DNA of 64,000 bases, taken from NCBI GenBank assembly GCA_016169945.1, contig JADLSH010000395.1:10134001-10198000 (forward strand). The letters run 5' to 3'. A model generated the notes under the pieces. That model saw nothing but the letters and a program-made list of their open reading frames with translations. It was not told the origin of the DNA and did not search any database. Positions 42,262-52,810 of the stretch are shown piece after piece (position 1 is the first letter of the stretch; each line of letters starts with the position of its first letter). Made by a program: the position numbers and the translations under genes. The stretch comes from Trachythela sp. YZ-2020 (Eukaryota; Cnidaria; Anthozoa; Malacalcyonacea; Clavulariidae).

Positions 42262-43752
42262 TTATTCATTTATTAATGGAGGTAAAAATAGTGTTAGATA
42301 TGAACACACTGTCCATATCTTGTCTACATCCTGTGCCATAGTTATTGGCAGCACTTGGTGTAAAATGCGGTAGTTTTTAATCCTAGAAATAGCTCTCTCT
42401 ACATGGACCCGAACTGATGCTATCTTTCTTGTTGTAGTTTCCTCGCCAAGGGATAATTGATCTTTTCCATTTAAAAATGGAGGGATATTTAAAGATACCC
42501 CAGCAGGAAGTTATCTCTCAATGTCAAAGCCACGGTCTGCCATAACCTGATCTCCTGCCTCAAGAAGACCTAAAATGCCACAATCTTTTGTTATTTTTTT
42601 ATCACTTGCTCTACCAGCATACAATGGTGATACAAAACTTGGGTATCCATTTGGCGAGATACCAAGCAACCCTTTGGCTGTGTTGTGGTTCTTGTAGGTA
42701 GAAAATGTTGCTGACTGACTCTGGCAGGAAGATGGCATCTCGATTAAAAGCTCAGTGCAGTCAATGATCACCCTCGTTTGTGGAAAACTTTGCTTAAAAC
42801 AAGCTGGCATATGGTCATCGATGAACTTTCGGGTGGGCCAAATAGGAAGTGTATGGAGTTGCTTGTCAAGAAAGGTTATCCATGTTATCCAAATTCGTGA
42901 GCAATGCTGAAATGACATGCCATATCGGTGTGCCAAATCTTGCAAGAGGAAGCCACAGCGCATTCTAGCTAGCACCATAAATAATTCTTGCTCTGGAGAT
43001 GTTGACCTTTGCCTCCCATGCTTCTTCTGGTTTGCCGAGCTTATAACACCTGTTGTAGATCCATAGTAGATAAGACTATTACATGCTGGTGAGAGGTAAT
43101 TGAAGAACACTTTAAATGTAGCATAATCAGGGAATCCAGTATAAAACCTAAAGTCACTCTCACTACCAATAAATCTTTCCAATCTAAATAAATATTTTCC
43201 TACTGCTTTCACATCATCTTCATATTTCTTTTCCAGAGAATTGTATTTTGATTGTAGAGCTTCAAGTTTGGCAGCATCAGTATCTTCCACTGGGTCTTCT
43301 GTTTGCTCTTTGTCATATATTATTGTTCCAGGAACTGTGTTCACTTCCATGTTTGGTGTGGTAACCTCCATGTCCGATGTGGTAACCTCCAAAATAATCT
43401 GCTGTCTGTTTGGCTTCTTTCTTGGTGTGCAAGTGATTTTAGGAGCAAATATTGTGGGTACATTGGTTGTGTATGTTTTCTTTCCCCCAGAGAAGTGAAC
43501 TGAACAAACTCTATAATGCGGGCTGATATTAAGAAGACCTTTTGTTTGCAGAAGTTTTTCCCATTTCAGTGTAGAGTCTTTGGGTATCTTGTAAAATGAC
43601 AGTTCCGGGTTTCTTAAGGTGTTATTGGTGCACTGGGGGACGCAGCAGTTTTTTCCTCCATATAACTGATTACCACGTTGTGTTCTCTTTTCTGCATTAA
43701 CATACAGTGTTGCTTGGTCTGCATCCTTTGACGAGCAAGGTATGTCTTCCAT
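42262..43752 (-). pseudogene. THAP-HTH-DDE transposase with one internal stop
   Basis: The start is the ATG at 43752, inside the right TIR. Residues about 30-95 form a THAP zinc finger (CCVPQCTNN ... W ... VCSVHFSGG). An Asn/Thr-rich linker and a coiled coil ([20 protein letters not shown]) follow. Residues about 190-300 have [20 protein letters not shown] and [20 protein letters not shown] (HTH_Tnp_4 type). The DDE_Tnp_4 core begins at [15 protein letters not shown] (first Asp) and continues [20 protein letters not shown] and [11 protein letters not shown] (second Asp). A TAA at 42511-42513 stops translation at 413 residues, but the frame continues intact for 83 codons with VHVERAISRIKNYRIL, which carries the catalytic Glu, to 42262. 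One nonsense mutation therefore separates it from a full product of about 496 codons. Confidence 0.9.
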
Positions 43753-44633
43753 TTTATACTCTCTAGTTTAGTTTATTTTATTTTAAAATTTATATACAAT
43801 TATACTATTTCCTTTTTGCCATTAAATGTTTAAAGTATATTAAAAAATATTTATAAATTTATTAACTATTAACTAAAAATTTAAGCCAGAAATATTAGAC
43901 TAGGTTTAGAGTGAAACTACTAAGTCTAAGACTCTATAAAGTGGCTTTAAATGCTTAACTAATTTTTGAATTTAAACAGCTAACTCAATTTTAAATTTTG
44001 TTCAACAATAAAGTTATTGTGAACTTACTACTTTATCGATATACGGACACAGACTATAAAGACAATACGGACTAAGACAATTCTTAGTATTTTCTTAAAA
44101 ATATATATATTTTAGTGCTATTATTAATATTTACAACCTACAACCTACTTGTTACGCGAAGACAGGGACCAAAACAGACGCAAAGGGAATGCAAAACCAA
44201 AGTAAACAGCAGTAATATCAAGTGACAGTACTTTCTGAATGCAGTTTTGAAAAATGTCTACACTTTAGCGCAGAAGCCAGTTCATTTTCGCGCCAAAACA
44301 GAGGCCATGTTTTTAAAGAGCATCAGATAAAATTCTCATCGCAATGTGTCAATTTCAACAAACAAAAAGATGATGCAGAAACGCTTACAAATACAACTAA
44401 TAAGCGATCAGGGCAGGTAAACTACAGATCTACAGCTGCAGGGCAAAATATTTTACTCACAGGTATTCAATACGGCTACTCACCTCTTGACTAAAAGAAA
44501 CACAAGATTCGAAGCATATTTTCTTCGAATAGCGCTCATCCCTTCGGCGGCTGTAAATTCATTTTTCTGCACAACAGCAAGTGCGATTTCCTCACCGTTT
44601 CTACAAAATGTAGTCAGAGAGTGCCCTGTCCTA
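43684..44633. repeat. Right terminal inverted repeat of the ISL2EU-like element
   Basis: It is the inverse of 39478-40426 with a few substitutions. It carries the functional start of the transposase. A plus-strand ORF at 44222-44494 is contained in it and has no independent support. Confidence 0.9.
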
Positions 44634-44984
44634 AAAGCATGATTAAGTTTTCATCTCGCAAAAGAAAACGTCGTTAAAACCAGTAAATTCATCTTCCAAG
44701 CAAAATGGACACCTCACGGTCGCCATTTCACTTCGAAGCAAACACATACCCTACTACCAGCATGCATTGCGGCCCTAAGCCCTAAAAGGTGAAAGGTCTA
44801 TTGTAACCACTCATTGTAATTGCACTCATCATGGCTCAAATGTGCCAGTTGCTGAGCTGTAACCGTAAGTTCTGTATATATAGGTTATCGGGTGTGCAGG
44901 TTGTGATGAGGTAAACTTCAAAGATTTTTTTGCACTTTACTTGGTTGAACTAGAATACTGGGTTTGGTGGATAATCCAAGTGAG
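44634..44984. other. No gene seen
   Basis: Interval between the transposon and the SINE; no ORF or repeat assigned. Confidence 0.4.
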
Positions 44985-44999
44985 TAGATATATACACAA

Positions 45000-45099
45000 T
45001 TTAAGACCTAACCAGGAACGGTTGCGAAAAATGGCAGGAATTGAACCCACGGCCCTGCAATTCTGGTGCAGCGCTCTAACCAACTGAGCTACAGAGGCC
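45000..45099 (-). mobile_element. tRNA-derived SINE, reverse strand
   Basis: On the minus strand GGCCTCTGTAGCTCAGTTGG followed by TTAGAGC is the A-box head, and GGTTCAATTCC (45048-45038) the B box. The body CCATTTTTCGCAACCGTTCC and GGTTAGGTC follow. The CTGCA/TGCAG anticodon stem is preserved, but position 33 is C rather than the invariant U, and the acceptor stem does not pair. This indicates a SINE rather than a tRNA gene. The sequence from 45103 to 45870 shows no supported gene. Confidence 0.8.
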
Positions 45100-45875
45100 A
45101 GTTTCTGAGCTGTAACCGGCAGGGTCTTTTTCTTGGTAATTTCTGCAGCAGTTCAACATTCTTTTCATTACCCGGCAGTAGAAACGATGACCAAAGTGTT
45201 GACTGCCTCGTGGTACTGGTTGCTTTTTGCCTGCGGTAGAAGATTCATTCTCTATAACAAAGAGAAATATTACCTACAAGGCAATCACAATGTGCAAAGA
45301 CAAAGTTGATTTACCTTAAATAGCAAATGAAATGTCAATGTCAACGCATGCTTCATTTATAGATTTATTTCTACACATAAAATCAAATCATCATCATACT
45401 ATTAAAATAATGGTTAGTAAAGACTGAAGTACCATTAATCAGTGCATGGGGAAGTTTGCTTTCAGCTGTTACAATGATTGCATCGACTTCTGCAACAAAA
45501 ATGTAATGTAATATTCAAGTTAAACAGCCAAACCGGCATGCTGCATGCAAAGCCCAAAATACTAAACAATAAAATACAATTCAACACTTCAAATGCATGT
45601 ACCTACCAGGTTCTGCCATCAGGAATAATATTTAAACAAATTTGATTAAGAACATGAATATTACCTTCACATAATACACATGTGTTCGCATCAATATTGT
45701 TTGTGTGTGCCGTTTGGCGGGATAAAATAAAAAAGACCAGCAGAAATCTTAACAGCAGAAATACTTCATATAATTATACAATATCGCTCGCATTTGACTC
45801 TCAATCTCAACTCAACTCTCAAGATTTTTTCAAGAGCCGTCCGGCAAGTTCCAACATTGTTTACACTGTACACCA

Positions 45876-47050
45876 GGGGGAGTTTGTATCAAAGGTGGAT
45901 AAGTTATCCGGTGGATAAGTCCTATCCGATGGATAAATTTTCTATCCTGTTGGATAAAAATGAGTTGTACGAAGCACGGATAGCAGGGTGGATTGCTATC
46001 CATCGGATAAGCTTTAATTTAACCGAAAAAACCAGGATTTTCCTGAAATTTCTTACCTCAACGTCAGCTGTTGCTGAGCTTTTGTGAACTTTATAATTTA
46101 ACTTGTATAAAATCCATCCATATCTTGAATTAACTTGCGATAAATTTCCCGTTGTTGGTTGTATTGTTCTTTCTCAGTCCATCGTCACTAGTATTAATAT
46201 AGTCAGACTTGTATGATTTTGTTGTACATTTTCATAGTACATGAAATATGTGTGGTGTTTTTATTCACTAGCTAGCATTTCACTATATTTGTTTATGCGA
46301 AGACAACAGCAGAGGCAGAAACTGTTTAGTATACTTTTTCCTGTAGAATACATTAAATATTTTGTTCCTTGACCTTGCACACATTTCATAACAATTTTAA
46401 GAACATTTTATGTCAAGTTTTGATTGGCTAATCAAAGCGAACGAACAAAAATTACAAAATTCGCTGTCTTGTTGTCTATTGCCTAATTTTGTTTGGTTTT
46501 CCAAGTTGTATCTTCGGTACGTTCATCGTGAAAGTGAGAAATTCACTGCTTGTTTTCAAACTATATAAAAGGGAAGGATCTGAAGAAGACTGCCGGTCGG
46601 CACTACCACCGACATATTCAGTCAAAAAATATACAAAACTACAAAAGTGAGTACATTCTGTCTCAATCCAACCCTCTTTCATCCGAAATATTTACTATTT
46701 TGTCTTGGAACTTCGAGTTTATCCACCAGATAGAGGATTTAAACTACCTCCGGACCTCGGATAAATTTATCCTACGGATAGTGCTTTTTTGTCCGCTGGA
46801 TAATGCTTTTTTGTCCGCTGGATAATGCTATCCAAGCTTGGTACAATGCAATTTTTACTCTGGATAAAATTTATCCGCCGTATAGCGACTTATCCACCGG
46901 ATAGCGACTTATCCTGCCGGATAGCAACTTATCCGCCGGATAGCAACTTATCCGCCGGATAGCAACTTATCCGCCGGATAGCAACTTATCCGCCGGATAG
47001 CGACTTATCCACCGGATAGCGACTTATCCACCTTTGATACAACCGGCCCC
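45876..47050. mobile_element. 1.17-kb element with TTTGTATCAAAGG ends and 19-bp subterminal repeats
   Basis: The left end is GGGGGAGTTTGTATCAAAGG TGGATAAG and the right end its inverse (CTTTGATACAACCGGCCCC). The right subterminal region (46861-47035) has eight units of about 19 bp (ATAGCAACTTATCCGCCGG, with GCG and CCACC variants). The left has three or four looser GGATAAG/TATCC motifs, and another small set lies at 46760-46830. Each unit is partly palindromic (TATCCGCCGGATA). The interior ORFs are unconvincing. The target duplication is not clear. Confidence 0.75.
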
Positions 47051-47264
47051 AGATAGCTCGACGTCACCGAAAATATACGCAGGCAGATTTCACTCAGTCA
47101 TGTCTGTACGCCACATATCTGCGGTGGAACATACACCGATTCCAGTCTGGGTAATATATCAACAGGTCGATAGCCCAAGATGGATGTTGGGGTCACCACA
47201 TATCTATGTGGATATTTCCCATAGGGCCAAGAATATTACATGTTTTCTAAAATGCAAGAGCATG

Positions 47265-47784
47265 TTAACTCTTTCTGAACGGCAGCGTCGAATATCAACT
47301 GCCAAAGGTTGATGACTTTGAGCGCTTGTATCTTTGGCGCCCCTCGCCCAAAACGGACGAAAATACCACCAATAGATTCAGCAAACACACCTGTTCTTGG
47401 CTAATGCCAAACAAATCGCTAAACACATTGTTTTAGAGATCTTCATGAGTTTTAACACCTTTGTAATCTGATATTTATTATTATCGTAAATTAATTATAT
47501 ATTCAGTACCTTTGGTTGATTATAAATTCTGTTTTAAAAGCTGTGTGATTTTCGCTAATACACCGTTTTACAGAGCTTTAAAAACAGTACATACTGACCA
47601 ACGTTCAAAGAAAAACAATAAAAATTGACAAAGTTACGGCGAAACTTGAAATGTAGCATACAGGTTAAACCGAACTTTCAGACAAAAACAACCAGTAAAG
47701 GTCCAAAGACTGTTGCTATGGTTTTTTAAGTGGCCGGAATTTCCCAGGGTACAATACCCTATGCGACCGACCAGAAAGAGTTGA
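47265..47784. mobile_element. 512-bp TTAA-specific non-autonomous element with proven empty site
   Basis: It begins TTAACTCTTTCTGAACGG and ends CGACCAGAAAGAGTTGA (right TTAA mutated to TTGA). Satellite units without it read GCAAGAGAACATTAAGGATT (47939-47958), which matches the junction once the element and one TTAA are removed. It shares its body with 58773-59766 and is internally deleted relative to that copy. TTAA targeting and CTCTTTCTG-type ends suggest mobilisation by a piggyBac-like transposase. Confidence 0.85.
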
Positions 47785-48112
47785 GGACTGATCATACAAA
47801 ATGAATAAGAATTTAGTGCAGTATGACCAGGGAGTAATATATCATTAGATGGATAGCCCAAGATGGATGTTGGGGTCTCCACATAGATATGTAGTGACCC
47901 CCTAGGGCCAAGAATAGTACATGTTTTCTAAAATGCAAGAGAACATTAAGGATTGATCATACAAAATGAATAAAAATTTAATGCAGTATATGACCAGGGA
48001 GTAATATACTGTATTATTAGATGGATAGCCCAAGATGGATGTTGCGGTCACCACATATCTATGTGGATATTTCCCCTAGGGCCAAGAATATTACATGTTT
48101 TCTAAAATGCAT

Positions 48113-51100
48113 TATATAACATTTATAGTATGCATGTGCTGATTGGTCGAGAAGCGTGTTTCTATAACTGTATAGAAGCACAGAAATTTTCCCGCCAAAA
48201 TTTAAAATAAAAAAACAAACAAATTTAATGCGAATTATAAAACTTTGAATACTATTTAAAAACAATTTTAATGCTTTTACACATTTTTGACTGTTAATTT
48301 TCAAAGAGAGTTGTTTTCTCGCAGCGAAATTGATGAGCAAAGGTCAGCATGCGTACATAATGAGAATTTGTGAATTAATCGATTTTAAAAAATGTCTTTT
48401 GAGTTATATAAAAGAAATAGAAAACATTTTTCCTGTGTTTCTATACACTTATAGAAACACTTGTGGGAGTTTGGGAGAACTTGATTATTTCTCTATCTCC
48501 CAAACTCTCCCACGCGTGTTTCTATTTAACAATTAGTCGCCGAAGGCGAGGTGATTACAAGCCTATAGTCACAGAATAAGAATTAACCAGAAGGTTCACT
48601 CGGCGAAAATCTGTCCTCGAGCTAAACAAGTGTAATGCAACCTCGTACCCAGTTCACTCCTATACTATTTCCTATTAAAATGTGCAGCCCGCGCTCGTTT
48701 CAGATCCCTAAACAAGTGTAGCAAGCGTGAAAAAGCGTGACTAGTCTTTAGTATTAGAGTGAACCTTCTGGTTTATTCTGTGCTATAGTCACTGAGCCGA
48801 AGGCGAAGTGACTATAGGCTTGTAACATAGATATAATAAACCTAGAAGATTGCTGACTCGTACGTAGCCGATGCATGACCTGCATGATAAATCCAAGATG
48901 GCCGCCATTCAGGGCAAAAAGACTTAACTCTACTGGGAAATCCATATTTTTTGCATTTTGCATTGTCCAAGTGTTTCGAATCCACTTTGATCAAACTTTT
49001 TTGGCAATAACTACTTATCGTGAAGGTTTTAGACGCAAACTGGACAGCTGGGGATGAATTCCTGTAAAAATATCGCTCGCCGAAATTTGTACGAAATCGT
49101 CTTTTGGTCAGTCGGGTGAATTACTCTGGTTTAGAGTATTTTATAAAGGAAATTTGTAGTTTTCAAGGCCAAAGACGTATACCTTGAAGGCTTTGGATGC
49201 AGAATGGACCGTTTGGGATTAATTATATTAAAATATCGCTCGCCGAAGCTTGACATGAAAAGTCACTTGCTCAGCTCGAGTCATTTTACTGCAGACAAGT
49301 ACTTTAAACGTACTTGGTTTAATACAGTTAGTCATTAGGTATTTTGAGGAATATTCGGAACATTACTTAGAGGATAAAATCAGTATTTAAAAGTTAAGTC
49401 CACAGTTAACTGATGCCAAATATCACCTAGAGGTGAAATTTGACACACAAACATGGTACAGTATTTCAAGGATGGAAATATTAAAAGTTTTTAAAACATT
49501 TATGAAGATGCAATGCAGCCTATTCGAACTCACTGGATGAAATGGCAGACAGCATTACTCATGAAAGGAAGAATTCTGAACATTATTCTGAACATTGAAC
49601 TTCGACAAGGAAACATTTATGCAGCAGGGAAAAATTCAAGTGTGTAGTGTGCAAAATTGTGGCAAGTGCAGCAAATTTGAGTGTTGTTTCTGATTTTCAG
49701 TATTGTTTTAAAACATTTAACTTAACATTTAACAATACAGTAACAGTGTGCAACCTGTTCATGTACTGAAAAATATCAAGTATGGTATGCATCGGCCAGA
49801 CTTTCCATGGTGGTCGTGAAATATAAACCTCTATAAAATAAATTCTGTTCATTAAACTTAACAGTTTCATGTATGCTTAAATGAAATCTGTACATTGTTA
49901 TACTAATATTAATGATCATGTCTATAGTAAAAATATATTCATCCTTCAAGTAATTAATGGCAAATTTTCCTACTTTGTTGAACCTCAATAAAACTAACAT
50001 GAAGTTTTCTTGCGTGTCCAAAACTGAATTTCTTGACATGTCATCTAGTGAGAATGAATGTCCAGATTAACAATATGTTAGTGTTTTCTATTTATGGTTC
50101 TTTTTAACACGACATTTAGTAAGCTATATTTTCCAAGGCTGTCCAGGAGGGAATTGCTCGATGAGCCACAGATTTAAGTGAGCCCCAAAAATACTATAAA
50201 AGGAAACAAAATCTGGGGAAAGAAGTCAGAGGGTTGTAAGAGGTGGGGGAGGGATCATAATCTCATTTTCCATTCCCAATTTTAATTGCTTTTTTGTAAT
50301 CCCAGTCGTCTCACTCAGCAAGTAAAGCCTGTTACAGACATTACTTTTATCCTCTAAGTAATGTTCTGAATATTCCTCAAAATATGTAATGACTAAATGT
50401 ATTAAATCAAGTACATTTAAAGTACTTGTCTGCAGTAAATGACTCGAGCTGAGCAAGTGACATTTTCATGTCAAGCTTCGGCAAGCGATATTTTAATATA
50501 ATTCATCCCAAACGGTCCATTCTGCATCCAAAGCCTTCAAAATATACGTCTTTGGCCTTGAAAACCACAAATTTCCTTTTCAAAATACTCTAAACCAGAG
50601 TAATTCACTCGAACTGACCAAGTGACGATTTCGTACAAATTTCGGCGAGCAATATTTTTACAGGAATTCATCCCCAGCTGTCCAGTTTGCGTCTAAAACC
50701 TTCACGATAAGTAGTTATTGCCAGTGGCAAGTAGTTATCGAAGTAGTTATTATCGAAGTGGATTCGAAACACTGGGACGACGCAAAATGCAAAAAATATG
50801 GATTTCCCCGTATAGTTTATAGTCTTTTTGCCCTGAATGGCGGCCATCTTGGATTTATCATGCAGGTCACGCATCGGCTACGTATGAGTCAGCAATCTAG
50901 GTTTATTACATCTATGGCTTGTAACCACCGAGCCTGAGGCGACTAATTGTTTTAGTAGAAATTTCAAAGAGAAAAACAAACACAGAAAGTTATGAGGTCA
51001 GTTGAAAAAGCTATAGAACAAAATTCAGCGCTTTTCTCAGCGGCCGGTTATTTTTACATGCTGGCAAAAGACGAGTGTCAAAAACATATCGAAGCGAAAC

Positions 51101-51591
51101 AAAAACAAACAATTTCGTGAGAAAAAGACTTTGGAAGGGCTCAAATACAAAGTAGAATGGTTTTAAAAATATATCACAGCTAGGTTTTTGCTGAATATAA
51201 CGATATAAATGAGGATAAAACGAATAATTTTCAAAATAAACACTTGTGGTTGAGCCGCACGGAAAAAGTTTTATACATGTTCATTTCAACAGCGAGAAAA
51301 CGCTGCCTTTCATGGACGAAAAATAGTGTATTTGTTATCGCTTACCTTTAAAAATGTCGAAAATATATCCTCCTTGAATTTAGCGGCAGTTTTTTCCATT
51401 TAAAACATTGAATCGGGCTCAAAAACCCGATTTTTGTTTTAGAAAATTCGGCAGCTTGTGAAGAAGCCATTTTGAAAAAAAAGTGATAGTCACTGGGCAG
51501 TTGGACCAATCAGAATGCAGGAAAAGCAATAGACACCTCACAATTTCTACTAAAAGTGCATAGAAACACGGAAAATGTTTTCTATTTCTTA
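48113..51591. mobile_element. 3.48-kb inverted-repeat composite inserted in a satellite unit
   Basis: The interrupted unit gives TCTAAAATGCA on the left and AAGAGCACATTAAGG on the right. Outer inverted segments are AGAAATAGAAAACATTTT (about 48412) and its inverse near 51570. A middle pair around CAATTAGTCGCC (48529 / 50949) and long inner arms (48817-49379 and 50347-50927, about 560-580 bp, containing AATCCAAGATGGCCGCCATT) follow. The spacer 49380-50346 has no recognised gene. The target duplication is unclear and the whole could be more than one element. Confidence 0.6.
48579..48780. mobile_element. About 200-bp foldback with a 7-9 bp duplication
   Basis: CACAGAATAAGAATTAACCA followed by GAAGGTTCACT is mirrored at about 48755-48780 (AGTGAACCTTCTGGTTTATT then CTGTG). 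CTATAGT(CA) flanks it on both sides (about 48571-48579 and 48784-48792). It is nested in the left arm of the 3.48-kb composite, since the right arm lacks it. Confidence 0.65.
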
Positions 51592-52218
51592 AAGAGCACA
51601 TTAAGGAATGATCATACAAAATGAATAAAAATTCAGTGCAATATGATCAGGGAGTAATATATCATTAGCTGGATAGCCCAAGATGGATGTTGGGGTCGCC
51701 ACATATGTATGTGGATATTTCCCCCTAGGGACATATTATATTTCCTAAAATGCAAGAGCATAAAATCAAGGACTGCTCATACAAAACTAACTATGATGAA
51801 TAAAAAAACCAATGCAGTAAAATATAATTCACACCATAAATGAGCAAAATGTCAAGATACTTACAGATACTTACTCTCATCCTATGGAGTTAGGTCGGGG
51901 ACAAAATTAAGTTTACTTTCTTGAACTTTGACTCTCTGAAGCAGCATTTACTGCACTTTTATGATTTAAATATTGGTGCCTGAACCTGACTTGGCAGCTT
52001 TTTGTGTTATTTTGCTTTTCGAGTCTTCAGTCTACAAACAACTGTTTTCACTGAAAGTCGTAGTATATTGTAGGCACTTGTGAATCATTGAATTTATATC
52101 TAGGCTCTGAGCCAAGTTCGACTTGGCATAATAATACATTTATACTGTGTTTATATACAATATTGCCTTTTTACTATTAGAATGTTATTTTAGCTGACAA
52201 ATGCTACTGTAATTTTGA

Positions 52219-52320
52219 TTAACCCATTAAGGGGCAAGGGTCTTCCCTTGAAGAGTAAAATCGTCTGGCATTAGACAGAGTAAAATAAAGTAGGGCATTC
52301 CAGGGCACATTGCACCTTAA
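52219..52320. mobile_element. 102-bp piggyBac-like MITE with TTAA ends, second copy
   Basis: It is bounded by TTAA (52219-52222 and 52317-52320). In reverse orientation it matches 41999-42100 internally (TAAAATCGTCTGGCATTAGA and TAAAGTAGGGCA), and the length is identical. The termini have diverged. The interval 51831-52218 has no gene. Confidence 0.75.
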
Positions 52321-52339
52321 TTGGTTGATTTACTAACTA

Positions 52340-52430
52340 ATTTCAAATGCCCCACCCCAGACAAAGATTAATTTTCAAATGCCCCACGCCCGGGCAAAGA
52401 CTAACTTTCAAATTGCCTCATCCCTGAGAT
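52340..52430 (+). repeat. Minisatellite, unit about 36 bp
   Basis: TTTCAAATGCCCCACCCCAG ACAAAGATTAA and its variants occur about three times. Non-coding. Confidence 0.75.
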
Positions 52431-52671
52431 ATGACAAATGAGCAAATGTAAAATCTTTGCAATTAAGATGATGATTGGATCTTATAACAAAATTGGCACC
52501 CTTTGAACAGGGGTGTGCAACCCCCCCCCCCAGAAATCCATCCCTGTTGAACACATGTAATGGTTCAAGGACAGTAATTTCCATGCATATGCAATATTAA
52601 TATCAAAGTTTGGAAACTTTGCCAAAGTACTATTAATCCCTAATTGTACGAGCAACATCGCATGATTACTT

Positions 52672-52810
52672 GTTTATTATTAGCATGACAAAATTTCCGC
52701 CATTTTGTTTGTTTCAGGAAAATCATTAATTGTACTGCAGTACAATTAATGAAATAATTGTACTCCTCTCAACCAATCAGCATCCAGAAATTTTATCATG
52801 CTAATAATAA
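52672..52810. mobile_element. About 137-bp palindromic MITE
   Basis: TTATTATTAGCATGACAAAA and its inverse TTTTATCATGCTAATAATAA are the ends. The centre holds CATTAATTGTACTGCAGTAC and AATTAATG, itself palindromic. No gene is supported from 52811 to 53345. Confidence 0.65.

Larger units (their letters stand above)
39478..44633. mobile_element. Two-gene ISL2EU/PHIS-like DNA transposon with about 950-bp TIRs
   Basis: The ends are TAGGACAGGGCACTCTCTGA (39478) and its inverse ending at 44633. The inverted match continues almost without gaps for about 949 bp. Two genes face each other: SWIM/YqaJ nuclease on the plus strand and THAP/DDE transposase on the minus strand. The combination of a Harbinger-related DDE transposase with a YqaJ-type nuclease is, from memory, the hallmark of the ISL2EU group. 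Flanks are AAA on both sides, which is compatible with a 2-3 bp target duplication but is low complexity. Lesions are few, so insertion looks relatively recent. Confidence 0.8.
47153..51830 (+). repeat. About 170-bp satellite array split by two insertions
   Basis: The landmark GATAGCCCAAGATGGATGTT lies at 47169, 47852, 48024 and 51672. After subtracting the TTAA element (47265-47784) and the 3.48-kb insert (48113-51591), spacing is about 167, 172 and 169 bp. Units share TGATCATACAAAATGAATAA, GACCAGGGAGTAATATA and TTACATGTTTTCTAAAATGC. A fifth partial unit is at about 51763-51830. No coding function is apparent. Confidence 0.8.

Noticed and set aside
44222..44494. 90-codon ORF in the right terminal inverted repeat
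   Set aside because: The left arm copy does not preserve it as a gene and it has no recognised motif; it is upstream non-coding sequence of the transposase.
39478..44633. Assigning a definite 3-bp target duplication AAA
   Set aside because: The flanks are A-rich, so identity of three As is not informative.
45103..45300. Possible spliced exon on the minus strand (reads ENESSTAGKKQPVPRG...)
   Set aside because: Only a weak acceptor and about 50 open codons; it stays unsupported without transcript evidence.
48630..48650. CCTCGTACCCAG near 48640 as another end of the 9-bp-TSD family
   Set aside because: The match ends after about 12 bases, lacks the following CTTTTAAGGAAA, and lies inside the foldback.
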